Assembly: GCF_009765355.1 (NCBI RefSeq)
Contig: NZ_VTHK01000011.1
Coordinates: forward strand, 175,379-239,378
Length of the DNA: 64,000 nt
Direction: 5' to 3'
From: Amycolatopsis anabasis
GTDB taxonomy: Bacteria > Actinomycetota > Actinomycetes > Mycobacteriales > Pseudonocardiaceae
In this document: one piece after another, positions 45,753-54,348 of the stretch
How positions within the stretch are numbered: the stretch's first letter is position 1
Layout of the letters: each line of letters begins with the position of its first letter
The notes under the pieces: model-generated
The model's input: only the letters and a program-made list of their open reading frames with translations
What the model was told of the DNA's origin: nothing
The model's database searches: none
Program-made: the position numbers and the translations under genes

Positions 45753-47129
45753 TCACTCTGATCGTGGGTTCACGCGGCAGTTGGTGTGGAGGTATCGGGC
45801 AGTGCCGTTGGTGAAGTCGTAGATCGCGACCGTCTGGGCGTCCTCCACCGGATCCGTCGACGGCATCAGGAAATGTGCCTCGCTTATTGGGAGCAGCTCG
45901 TATCTGATGCGGTCTGGTTTCTGGAGGAACTCTGCCTGCATCGGGTCGAGGACCAAGGTCAGGGACAGCTTTCCGTCTTCGGCTGATACCTCGTACCGGG
46001 CGCCGGGGCGCTCGTAGACGCCCTCATACCTGGACAGGTCGAGGTTCAGCGCCGGGTCCGGTGCGGGTAGGTCCGGGATGGTGACCGTGCCGAGGTCGGT
46101 CAGGATCTCGTTGAACACCTTGCGGTAGAAGCTTTCCCGCGGTCCGCCGTTGGTCAGCATCGCGATGGCGGTGTTGGAGTCCGGCACGAGCCGGAGCCGG
46201 GCGTTCTGACCGATCGTGCTGCCGTCGGTCGCGTAGGCGGTTTGGCCGTGCCAGTCACACACGATGAGGCCGAGTGCCCATTCCGGCCCGAACAGGTACG
46301 GATCCGGTACGGGCACCCGCGAACGCGTCATCTCCCGGATGCTGGTGGCCGAGATGATGCGCTGTCCGTTTGGCGCCGTGCCTTCGTTGAGCAGGACGTG
46401 TGCCATGGCGAGCACCTCGCGAGTCGTCGAGGTGATGTTGCCGCCGGGGCCGAAGGCTCGCGGCAGATGGTCGATCGGTGTGACGATGGGGCCCTCGTCC
46501 AGGGAGCGGAGCAGGTGCCCGGTCGCGGCCCGGGTTTCGTCCACCTGCTCCCGCCGGCTGTTCGTGCTGGTCAGGCCCATGGGGGCGAAGAGACGCTCCC
46601 GCATGAGGTCGTCCCAGCGTTTGCCGTCGAGTACTTCCAGGATCCGCGCGAGAATCGCGTAACCCAGCGCCGCGCTGTAACCGTGGGTGTGGCCCAGCGG
46701 GAAGACCTGGGGCGCGTCGGCGATGTTGTCGACCATGCGCTCGTAGACGTCGTCGTCTTCGCCGGGATCGCCGTAGGCTTCCTCGATGCCGTTGGTGTGG
46801 TTCAGCAGGTGGCGAGGGGTGACCTGGGCGCTGGTCTCGGGATCGGCCACCGTGAAGCCGGGCAGGTAGGTCCGCACCGGCTCGTCCAGATCGACTTTCC
46901 CCTCGTCGACGAGCTGCATGAAGGCCAGCGCGGTCCACGTTTTGGTCATGGAGCCGCACTGGTAGACGGTGTCCGAGGTCGCGGGTTCCCGCGTTTCCAC
47001 GTTCCTGACGCCGACCGCAAGCTCGGCGAGCTCGCCGCCGTGGAGCACGCCGATCGCGGCGCTCGGGATACCGTACTCCGCCAGGAGTTCGGCGACCCGG
47101 GCTTGAATCCGCGGCACGTCGATTGTCAT
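45753..47129 (-). CDS. Beta-lactamase-family serine hydrolase
   Basis: 458 aa from ATG 47129 (an ORF to 47291 overlaps the upstream gene and is less likely). SMTK (S-x-x-K) sits in YQCGSMTKTW, the tyrosine motif is GYSAALGY (Y-S-A), and a lipocalin-like C-terminal part begins LDLSRYEGVYERPG. Probable esterase, D-peptidase or related hydrolase. Its start overlaps the upstream stop (ATGA). Not linked to the NRPS cluster, though it shares the fold of the 23126-24496 protein. Confidence 0.85.
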   Translation of the reverse strand: MTIDVPRIQARVAELLAEYGIPSAAIGVLHGGELAELAVGVRNVETREPATSDTVYQCGSMTKTWTALAFMQLVDEGKVDLDEPVRTYLPGFTVADPETSAQVTPRHLLNHTNGIEEAYGDPGEDDDVYERMVDNIADAPQVFPLGHTHGYSAALGYAILARILEVLDGKRWDDLMRERLFAPMGLTSTNSRREQVDETRAATGHLLRSLDEGPIVTPIDHLPRAFGPGGNITSTTREVLAMAHVLLNEGTAPNGQRIISATSIREMTRSRVPVPDPYLFGPEWALGLIVCDWHGQTAYATDGSTIGQNARLRLVPDSNTAIAMLTNGGPRESFYRKVFNEILTDLGTVTIPDLPAPDPALNLDLSRYEGVYERPGARYEVSAEDGKLSLTLVLDPMQAEFLQKPDRIRYELLPISEAHFLMPSTDPVEDAQTVAIYDFTNGTARYLHTNCRVNPRSE

Positions 47130-47383
47130 CGCGGGAGACCGACCGCGTTCGCGGCGTCGGCTTCGAAGTACTCCGTCGTGGCGTAGGCGCCGGCGTGTGC
47201 CTCGAAGAGCTCCCGGACCCCGCCGATGGAGTCGTGGGCGAGGATGTTCACCGCCTTGGCCCCGTCCGTGCTCGCGACCGCCAGCGTCCACTTGGCGCCC
47301 TTGGGGAGCTTCGCGTGTGCCTTCTTCAGGCCATCCCAGAACTTGCCGTCGTCCGAGACGGTTGACACGGCCATTACCTGCAT
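47126..47383 (-). CDS. Small conserved protein of an alpha-beta fold type
   Basis: 85 aa from ATG 47383 (GGAAGCGGACG upstream; the longer ORF begins at 47413). MQVMAVSTVSDDGKFWDGLKKAHAK then KWTLAVASTDGAKAVNILA. Resembles small proteins that report mycothiol- or ferredoxin-like folds, but I cannot name the family. Overlaps the hydrolase start by 4 bp, and the operon is divergent from the regulator at 47565. Confidence 0.6.
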   Translation of the reverse strand: MQVMAVSTVSDDGKFWDGLKKAHAKLPKGAKWTLAVASTDGAKAVNILAHDSIGGVRELFEAHAGAYATTEYFEADAANAVGLPR

Positions 47384-47419
47384 CGTCCGCTTCCTCTCTT
47401 TCCGGATGAGCAAAAGCTA

Positions 47420-47551
47420 CGTTGCGTTTCAGAAGTCGTCAATGAGATGAGCACGTAAAAACACTTAGGAAAAGCCAATCGTTGCAACATGATTGTGAAT
47501 GAACGCAATTACCCTGCCCGGGCCGTTGCAATGTACTGTGGCTGAACGCAA
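47420..47551. promoter_or_regulatory. Two direct operator-like repeats plus an inverted half site
   Basis: CGTTGCAA ... TGAACGCAA occurs at 47480-47508 and again at 47524-47551, start to start 44 bp. An inverted half site CGTTGCGTTTCA lies at 47420-47431. The three sites span the divergent promoter region between the hydrolase operon and the regulator, the expected place for binding by that regulator. Confidence 0.6.
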
Positions 47552-47564
47552 AGGAGGTGTGCCG

Positions 47565-48488
47565 GTGCCAGGAGGCAGGCTGACCCATGAGGACCGCCGA
47601 CGGATCGAGGTCTGGCTGGCCGACGGGCTCGGGTACGCCGAGATCGGCCGACGCCTCGGCCGGCCAACGTCCACGATCAGCCGCGAGGTCGCACGCAACA
47701 GCGCGCCCGGTGATTACCTGGCCGACCACGCGCAGCAGGTCGCCGGCCACCGTGCCCACCGACGCAAACCGGCCCGGCCCGCCGAACCGGCGACCGACGG
47801 GCAGCCGACCGAGGCAGCGCGCGGCTTCGTGGACCAGTTCGCAACGCTGCTCGCCGCGACCGGGCTACCCCGGATGACCGCCCGGGTGTTCGCCTGCCTG
47901 CTCACCGCAGACGCCAGCGGCCTGACCGCGGCCGACCTAGTGCGCCGGCTCCAGGTCAGCCCAGCGTCGGTCTCCAAGTCCATCGCCCACCTCGAAGCCA
48001 TGGAACTGGTGGTGCGCCAACCGGATCCCGGCGGGCGCCGCGAGCGGTACCTCATCGACGACGACGTCTGGCTCCGGGCGTGGCAGGCCGACACCGGCGC
48101 ACACGGCGAAATCGCGACCGCCGCCCAGTGGGGCAGCGAAATCTTCGGCACCGACACGACCGCCGGCGCCCGACTCGGCAGGATGGGCCAATTCTTCAGC
48201 CGGCTCAGCGAGCAGATGAGCGGCAGCACCCTCACCGAGACCGCGGTGTACGACGCGTTGACCGTGCTCGCCGCCCTCGTTCACGCCGGTCGACCGCTCA
48301 CCCTCGACACGCTGGCCACCGCACTCGGCTGGCCCCGAGACCGCACCACCGACGCGCTGGAAACGATCCAACGTCGACCAAGCATCGCCGATCCCCTCGC
48401 CCTACGGCCCGTCGGGCCAGAGACCTACATCCTCACCCCGAGACCGGACCGGCTGAGCCCGGCGCAACGTGCAGCACTCGAGAAGTGA
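47565..48488 (+). CDS. MarR/GbsR-like regulator with N-terminal IS30-type HTH
   Basis: 307 aa. GTG 47565 is chosen because AAAGGAGG lies 7 nt upstream. Residues about 5-45 (GRLTHEDRRRIEVWLADGL then EIGRRLGRPTSTISREVARN) are the helix-turn-helix of IS30-family transposases. A second winged helix (about 95-175; AADLVRRLQVSPASVSKSIAHLEAMELV) is MarR/GbsR-like, followed by helical regions. Probably represses or activates the divergent hydrolase operon via the repeats at 47480-47551. Domain combination known in actinobacteria, ligand unknown. Confidence 0.82.
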   Translation: MPGGRLTHEDRRRIEVWLADGLGYAEIGRRLGRPTSTISREVARNSAPGDYLADHAQQVAGHRAHRRKPARPAEPATDGQPTEAARGFVDQFATLLAATGLPRMTARVFACLLTADASGLTAADLVRRLQVSPASVSKSIAHLEAMELVVRQPDPGGRRERYLIDDDVWLRAWQADTGAHGEIATAAQWGSEIFGTDTTAGARLGRMGQFFSRLSEQMSGSTLTETAVYDALTVLAALVHAGRPLTLDTLATALGWPRDRTTDALETIQRRPSIADPLALRPVGPETYILTPRPDRLSPAQRAALEK

Positions 48489-48939
48489 GCCACCCAAGCC
48501 TGCGGCCCGCCGCAGGGGGATATGAACCAGGGTCTCCGTCCGCACCTCACGGACAGAGACCAGTTGGTCAGTCGACCGTTCGGCCAGGCCATGACACCGA
48601 AACGCCTGTAATCGGCATCTCCGGACGTTCGATCGCCGTCGCCATGACCGGTCCGCAAGGCGGGTCTGGAACATGTTCTCGCGGTGGATCACCTGTTGCC
48701 GGTGGGCCCACGACTGACAACGTGGTGGTCCCTTCACACGGCTCTGTCTCACTGGCAGGCGACACAACGATGGTGTCGGATACCACCGGTCAGCAATCCA
48801 ACGAGCGCCGGGTATCCCTGCCGGCGGGACAAGCCCGCCGCGTTGCCGTCCGAGCATCTCTCGGCGGCGATCTTGTTCAGTGCCGCGGTCACCCGGGATG
48901 TCAGCCCCGTAGAACGTCTTGAGCGCCGTGGCACCGTGC
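48489..48939. other. Non-coding stretch
   Basis: About 450 bp with no supportable gene: the short frames on either strand lack start signals or family resemblance. I see no repeat or RNA gene. Confidence 0.4.
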
Positions 48940-49620
48940 TCAGCGGTGTGGTTTGCCGAAGAGGATGCTCATGGTGTCGACGAAGAGATCCTCGAGCTCG
49001 GGTAGCGCTTGGGCGCCCCGGGTGTGCAGGCAGTCGCGGATACGTTCGGCGGTGCCGCCGATGTAGAGGTCGAAAACCTCCGGGGGGAGGTTCTGGATGG
49101 CGGGGTCCTGCCGACGGGCCCGGCGGTGGAGCCGGCGGAAGATCTCGGCGAATCCGGCGTTGATGGCCGTGGTGCGTTGAATGACCGCGGGGCCGGCGGA
49201 GAAGGTTTCGATGTAGAGCGACCAGGCGACCGCCGGGTTGCCGGCCAGGGCGCCCAGGAACGCGCGCCAGGACTGCCGGACGCGTTCGAGCCAGTCATCC
49301 TTGGGCAGGGTGTCCAGGACGGTGTTCATCTCGGCGCCCACCTGCGCGACGGCGCCGTCGAAGGCGGCGAGGAAGCACGCCTCCTTGCCGGTGAAGTGCT
49401 CGTAGAAGGTGCGGCGGGAGATTTCGGCGCGCTCGACCACGTCGCCGATGGTGGTCGAGGGGTAGCCCTTCTCGGCGACCGCCGCGAACAGGGCGTGCAC
49501 GATGCGCTCGCGCTGCGAGGAGGCGACGTCCTCCCGGCTCAGCCCGTGCCGGCCGCTGGGCAGGCGCCGACCGGCACGGTGACGGGGTCCGCCGCCTGTC
49601 TTCTCCGGCCCGGCAACCAC
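48940..49620 (-). CDS. TetR-family regulator
   Basis: 226 aa, perhaps shorter. HTH near residues 35-80 (RERIVHALFAAVAEKGYPST then ISRRTFYEHFTGKEACF) and a helical ligand-binding domain. The N-terminus is long and basic; an ATG-free start region leaves the exact start open. Divergent from the secreted protein at 49798, which is the likely target gene. Confidence 0.88.
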   Translation of the reverse strand: MVAGPEKTGGGPRHRAGRRLPSGRHGLSREDVASSQRERIVHALFAAVAEKGYPSTTIGDVVERAEISRRTFYEHFTGKEACFLAAFDGAVAQVGAEMNTVLDTLPKDDWLERVRQSWRAFLGALAGNPAVAWSLYIETFSAGPAVIQRTTAINAGFAEIFRRLHRRARRQDPAIQNLPPEVFDLYIGGTAERIRDCLHTRGAQALPELEDLFVDTMSILFGKPHR

Positions 49621-49797
49621 CGCGTCACCTTATCATCTCCGGAAGTTATCACCCTTTCATGGTTGTTCCGGGCGGCACCTCGAACCAGGATGCACATTTC
49701 CGCGTTATCCCTCGAACATGCTTGCACGCGCTGTTCTGGAAACAGTACCGTACCTCGGGTATCGGACAGTTTCTGAAAGCGATAGGAGTGCTTTGTC

Positions 49798-50400
49798 GTG
49801 CGCACACGAACCATCCGGACAAAGAGTGTTGCCCTCGGTTTCGCCACCGCTTGCTGCGCTTTGATCATGACAGCGAGCCCGAGCTACGCCGCCCCGATGA
49901 AAATCGCCTACGACACCGTCGGCGAAACCCATCTCGCGGGCTTGGATGCGAAACTCCCGCTGGGCCCCGGCCAGACCGACGTAGAGGTCGACCTGCAGTC
50001 GGGCAAGCTCGGGGCGAAGATCACACTGCCGGAAGCCCGCACGGACTTCACCCTGTTCGGTTTCCTCCCCACGCACGCCAAAATCAAGATCACCCAGGCG
50101 TCGGACCTCGCCGGAACCTTCCAGGCCGGTGCCGTGAACGTCGCCGGAGATTTCGGAATTCAGATTGTCGAGGTCGGCCACTTCGGTATCGGTATCCCGA
50201 TGCAGAATTGCAAGACGACGGCACCGGTGCGGATCGCACTCAAGTCCGAAGGAAGCTTCAACCCGACCGCGGGCGGCAGGCTGACCGGAAAATACCAAAT
50301 CCCCAAGTTCGCCGACTGCGGGATCGACACCGAAATCATCAACGGCCTGGTCACCGGCAAGGACAACCCCATCACCGTCGACCTGGCGGCCAAGAAGTAA
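49798..50400 (+). CDS. Secreted protein, unknown
   Basis: 200 aa. GTG start with GATAGGAG upstream. Sec signal ALGFATACCALIMTASPSYA with cleavage near residue 31. The mature part is about 170 residues, beta-rich (VGETHLAGLDAKLPLGPG, HAKIKITQASDLAG), with two Cys (NCKTT, ADCGI) likely forming a disulfide. No family I can name. Transcribed divergently from the TetR gene. Followed by the large hairpin cluster. Confidence 0.72.
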   Translation: MRTRTIRTKSVALGFATACCALIMTASPSYAAPMKIAYDTVGETHLAGLDAKLPLGPGQTDVEVDLQSGKLGAKITLPEARTDFTLFGFLPTHAKIKITQASDLAGTFQAGAVNVAGDFGIQIVEVGHFGIGIPMQNCKTTAPVRIALKSEGSFNPTAGGRLTGKYQIPKFADCGIDTEIINGLVTGKDNPITVDLAAKK

Positions 50401-50405
50401 GGACA

Positions 50406-50571
50406 GGCCGCCCTGCCGGTCGCTGCGGCAGTCGGCGGCCCCCAGGCGACGCGGCAACCGGCCCCCGGCGTCCACGGGCGTGGACGACCAGCCCCCGGGA
50501 TGTCCGGTCGCCGCGTCGCCTGGACCCGGTGGGTGTGCTCGGCGAACCTGCAGTCGCCGAGCACACCCACC
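50406..50571. terminator. Three consecutive long hairpins
   Basis: First stem starts GGCCGCC (50406) and closes with GGCGGCC near 50440. Second: CCAGGCGACGCGGC ... GCCGCGTCGCCTGG (about 50442-50522) enclosing an inner CGTCCAC/GTGGACG stem. Third: perfect 18-bp arms 50528-50545 and 50554-50571 with an 8-nt loop. They lie directly after the secreted protein's stop. Termination is plausible; no U tract. Confidence 0.5.
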
Positions 50572-50726
50572 TCCGGCTCGGATGAACACCTCGTCCAGCG
50601 GTGGGCGACGCCACGTGGCCCGTGTCGTTGGTGGTGAGGTAGCGCCAGTCGAGATGAGGCATGATTCGTCGGTGGTGACGGCGTCTCGTGTTGGCGAACC
50701 CGATGTCCACGACGGTACGCCCACGG

Positions 50727-51029
50727 CTACGACACCAGGACGTCCAGCCGACCCTGTTCGTCGTCGATCCGATCCACCAGTGCCCGCACCTGCCCTGACA
50801 CCAGATGATCAACCGCGACCGCGATCCCCACACCCCCGGCCGCGGTCACCAGCGCGGCGGTCTCCTCGATCGTCTCCGCGCGGCCCATCTCCGAACGCTG
50901 CTCCCGCGTGCTGCGCCCGGTCACATACACCGTCGCCCCGGCAGCACCCAACTCCACCGCGATCGCACGACCCGCACCACGCGTCGCCCCCGCAACCAGA
51001 ATGACCTTCCCCGTCAACACCTCTCTCAT
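50727..51029 (-). pseudogene. N-terminal SDR oxidoreductase fragment
   Basis: About 100 codons from ATG 51029: TGKVILVAGATRGAGRAIA is the Rossmann glycine motif of short-chain dehydrogenases, then YVTGRSTREQRSEMGRAETIEETAALV, ending QGRLDVLVS and stop. A complete member is about 270-300 residues with the YxxxK active site, which is missing. Confidence 0.7.
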
Positions 51030-51179
51030 GGAACCGATCGTGGCAGGCCACACCGACAGAACCGGGCCACGAGAACGCCACACCTCGCCCCGCCGCTCCC
51101 CCAATCCAGGGTTCAAGGCCAAGTCTGATGAGGAAAGGGCGGGCGTGAACCGAAGGGTTGCTCAGGTACCGGCCCTGAG

Positions 51180-51574
51180 GTTGGTCAGCACCATTTCCGT
51201 GAACCTCGTACATCTGGGTCAGGCCGTCGGTCACCCCGGTCAGGTAGGCCAGGTCGACGATCGCGTGGGGGGAACTCTTCGTCCAGCCGCAACCGGGCCC
51301 CGCGGCGTTGTCCGTTTTCCTCGCGGGCGGCACCTCCCCCAGCAGTTCCGTCAACTGCGCCGGGGTCAGCGATCCGTCGCACGGATGCTTCTCGAACACC
51401 GAAGCGGGCAGCGGGTTCGTGACCTTCGGCGCGCCGTTGCGCGGTAGCGGGGCGGAACTGGTGACCGTGGCCGGCGTCGCCGCCCCGTGCGGTGCGTCGG
51501 GTTGCCGTGCAGGCGGTCGCGGCCGCCGTAGCCACCAGTGCTGTGCACAGCGCCCGGCGCAGGTCCTTGAACAC
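51180..51574 (-). pseudogene. Frameshifted DUF3558-type lipoprotein
   Basis: GTG 51574 begins a lipoprotein-like signal (FKDLRRALCTALVATAAATAC). Near 51490 the reading frame shifts; the other frame continues as a DUF3558 domain (NPLPASVFEKHPCDGSLTPAQL, then GPGCGWTKSS) and loses homology after LTQMYEV around 51185. So it is both frameshifted and truncated. Confidence 0.65.
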
Positions 51575-51672
51575 GGTTGTGATCCTGGTCTGCGCTGGGG
51601 GCTCGGTCGTGTGGAGGCGTTCCGCCACCTAGGCTGGCGCGTTGTTCGGCGAACCTTGGGAAAGGGCCTGGG

Positions 51673-53460
51673 ATGATGACGCGAGCGGCGCAGTGGGGTG
51701 GCTGGTCGATACGCGGCCCTGAGTCCCGCCCGGGTCGCGCTGAGATTGTGGAGACCGGGTTGCCGCTGGGGCCGCTGGAGTCGGCGCGGATTCCGGTCGC
51801 CCGCAGCGGCCGCGGTGTGAAATGGCATGTGCTGGCCGCCCAGAAGTGGGCGCGGTGCTCGTTCGCCGCGGAGATCGAGCACGGCGACCAGGTTGCGCTG
51901 CTGGATCTGGAGGACGTGTGTCAACGGTGCGGCCGGCTGCTCGTGGACGAATTGCCCGCGGCCGCGGCGGCCTATTACCGGGTCGTGCTGTATGTGGTGC
52001 GCGCCCGCCGCTGGGTGGCCGGGCTCGCGGCCGCCGCGCCCACCATGACCTGGCTGGCTCTGTCCCATTGGCGCGCGAACAGCCCGTTCTCCCGTGACGC
52101 GGCCTGGCGCGACGCGGTCGACCAGCTGTCTGGTTTGGACGCGGCACAGCTGCGCACCACCGCCAGCCGGGTGTGGCAGGAATTGGCCGAGCAGGCGGAG
52201 CGGGCGCTGGCCACGGGTGTGGAAGTGGCCGGAGCGGCGGGGATCGCGGCGTATGCCGCGCACGCCCGCACCCGGCTGGACCAGGACCGTGAGATCGCCG
52301 AACAGTCGCGGCGGATCTCCGCGATCGCAGCCGACGGTGTCGTTCTGCCGTACAACGTCTGGATGCTCGCCTCGACCGCGTGGGAGCAAGCGGTCGCCGC
52401 CGGAGCGGATGAGGAAGCGACCCGCGCGGCCATGCTCACCGCGGTCGAACACCGCTACCGGAACCGGCCCGTGCGGGACGTGTCGCTGCTGCCGGACCCG
52501 GCCACCACGACGGGCACGGGGTACCGCTCCCCCGCCGACTGGGCCGCCGCGGAATTCGCTCACCTGCGCGCCACGACCGTCACGCACTGGGCAGACAGGC
52601 TCGACAGCTCCTTGCGGGACACCGAACTCGCCGCCCGGGACGACCAGGAACGGCTGTTGCTGATCACCCCCTGGCCGCCGCTTCAGGAACGCGACGCCGA
52701 GATCGCCTACTTGATCCAGTACCCCCACCTGCTCCGGTTCAGTGCCGACCCCTCCCGCTTGCACCGCCTTCCCGGCCCTCGGCCCTGGCCGATGGATCCG
52801 CGCACGGAAAAACGCACCGCGGTCCCGGCCGCGGTGCTGCGCGTGCCCGGCGCCGCGGCCCGGCACGCGGTCACGGCCGCGGCCCAGACCGGACACCACG
52901 TCCACATCGCCGACGACGTCGCCCCGGAACTCGACACCCCGGCGTGCGCGGAGGCAGCGCGGGAGTTGGCGCGGACGGTCGCGTTCTACCTGGACGGCGA
53001 CGCCGATGATGACCCGAGCCAGACCCCGTCGCCGGAAGTTGCGCAGCGACGCCGAGACCTACGCCGCACCGCGCTGCCCGGCATACCGCACCGAAGCATG
53101 GACGGCGACAAACCCATCACACCGCGCGAACTCGCCCGGAGCTGGTCACTCGGCGCGTTCGCGTGGATCCCGGACGAACCGCCGCCCCCACCGGGCGTGA
53201 TCCCCCTCGACAGCACCACGATGCCGCAGGAACTGGGCACGCTGGACGGGTTGGCGCGCCTGGCCGACCACCCCCTCCGCCACGACCGGCCCGTCCTGGC
53301 CACCGTGGAAACCGGGCGCTTCCCCCACACCCGCATCATCGACCTCACCGCGCCCTTGACCGCGGTCACCGCCGACGGGATACACCTCGCCCCGCATGAG
53401 GACGACATCGTCACCGTGCCGCCACACCGGATCGTCGCCGTCCGCATGCCACACCGCTGA
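51673..53460 (+). CDS. Large hypothetical protein with a CxxC motif
   Basis: 595 aa, family not recognised. ATG start, GGGAAAGGGCC upstream. The first 110 residues are an alpha/beta part with CQRCGRLLVDE near 84; the middle is mainly helical with many Ala, Arg and Glu; then a stretch IDLTAPLTAVTADGIHLAPHED near the end. Highly charged and without membrane segments or signal peptide, so cytosolic. GC3 usage supports a real gene. Neighbours give no hint. Confidence 0.7.
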   Translation: MMTRAAQWGGWSIRGPESRPGRAEIVETGLPLGPLESARIPVARSGRGVKWHVLAAQKWARCSFAAEIEHGDQVALLDLEDVCQRCGRLLVDELPAAAAAYYRVVLYVVRARRWVAGLAAAAPTMTWLALSHWRANSPFSRDAAWRDAVDQLSGLDAAQLRTTASRVWQELAEQAERALATGVEVAGAAGIAAYAAHARTRLDQDREIAEQSRRISAIAADGVVLPYNVWMLASTAWEQAVAAGADEEATRAAMLTAVEHRYRNRPVRDVSLLPDPATTTGTGYRSPADWAAAEFAHLRATTVTHWADRLDSSLRDTELAARDDQERLLLITPWPPLQERDAEIAYLIQYPHLLRFSADPSRLHRLPGPRPWPMDPRTEKRTAVPAAVLRVPGAAARHAVTAAAQTGHHVHIADDVAPELDTPACAEAARELARTVAFYLDGDADDDPSQTPSPEVAQRRRDLRRTALPGIPHRSMDGDKPITPRELARSWSLGAFAWIPDEPPPPPGVIPLDSTTMPQELGTLDGLARLADHPLRHDRPVLATVETGRFPHTRIIDLTAPLTAVTADGIHLAPHEDDIVTVPPHRIVAVRMPHR

Positions 53461-53610
53461 GCGCAGCGTGTGGCGGCGGTTGAACCAGGCCGACCGGATG
53501 CCGCTCCGGTTCCGGCCCTCGGGCACAGACCTGGCCGGGTGGGCGGGGGCTGCTCCGCGGAGACGTGCCCCGGATCGTCGAGGAGGCCTGGGCGGGGTCG
53601 GTGCCGACGC

Positions 53611-54243
53611 TCAGACCCGGGGAGTGTGTTCAGGGCTGGGGGTGAGCGCGTCCTGCAGCGCCGCCCGTGCGCCGCGCAGGGCGAGGCGGAGCTGGTCTGG
53701 TGTGCGGCGGATCTGGGCAAGCAGGAGGCCGCCCTGGATGGCGGCCATGGTGAGGTCGGCCAGCTCCGTCACGTCCGCGTCCGGGCGCAGTTCGCCCGAC
53801 TCCTGCATCCGGCGCAGGCCCGCGATGAGGGGTGCTTCCCAGCGAGCGAAGGCGTCCACGAACGCTTGTCGGGTGAGGTCGTCCTGGCCGCCGAGCTGGG
53901 CGGCCAGCGAGCCGATCGCGCAGCCGCCCACCGCGTCCTGGCGTGTCCCGTTGGCCACGATCGCGTCGAACCAGCGGTCGATCCCGGCGAGCGAGTCGAC
54001 TGCCAGGAGCAGAGGTTCCTGCGCGGCCAACACCGTGTCCACAGTGGAATGAACCACGGAGCGGATGAGATCGTCCCGGTCGTCGAAGTAGTGGTAGAGC
54101 TGGCTGCGGCCGACCCCCGCGGCGCGTTCGACATCGTCCAGCGTCACCGCCGCGACGCCGCGCTGCTGGATCAGGTCTGCCGCCGAATCGAGGATGCGCT
54201 TTCGGGTCGCGCGCCCCCGCGCGGTGGTCGGTAGGTGTCCCAT
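53611..54243 (-). CDS. TetR-family repressor of the divergent amidohydrolase
   Basis: 210 aa from ATG 54243, preceded by GGAGGAGG (a start 27 bp upstream is less likely). HTH is TRKRILDSAADLIQQRG ... GVGRSQLYHYFDDRDDLI, followed by the usual helical C-terminal domain with a single Cys (GGCAIGSLA). The divergent gene at 54349 and three identical palindromes between the two are classic for TetR autoregulation. Ligand may be the substrate or product of the amidohydrolase. Confidence 0.9.
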   Translation of the reverse strand: MGHLPTTARGRATRKRILDSAADLIQQRGVAAVTLDDVERAAGVGRSQLYHYFDDRDDLIRSVVHSTVDTVLAAQEPLLLAVDSLAGIDRWFDAIVANGTRQDAVGGCAIGSLAAQLGGQDDLTRQAFVDAFARWEAPLIAGLRRMQESGELRPDADVTELADLTMAAIQGGLLLAQIRRTPDQLRLALRGARAALQDALTPSPEHTPRV

Positions 54244-54259
54244 GCCCCTCCTCCGTGTT

Positions 54260-54332
54260 CTGTACCCCACAATACAGAGACTCTGTACTCGCTGATACAG
54301 TCAGGCATACCTTTCTGTACTGCGCGATACAG
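54260..54332. promoter_or_regulatory. Three CTGTAC-N6-ATACAG operators
   Basis: CTGTAC-N6-ATACAG occurs three times: 54260-54277, 54283-54300 and 54315-54332. Each is an 18-bp box with inverted CTGTA/TACAG arms. Centres are 23 and 32 bp apart. They fill the gap between the TetR gene and the amidohydrolase, so the TetR protein most likely binds here. Confidence 0.85.
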
Positions 54333-54348
54333 TCCACTGGGAGGAACG

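Noticed and set aside
45753..47291. Second PBP-type thioesterase
   Set aside because: The protein shares the fold, but it is over 20 kb from the NRPS genes, has its own operon and regulator, and carries YSA rather than YSN; a generic hydrolase is more likely.
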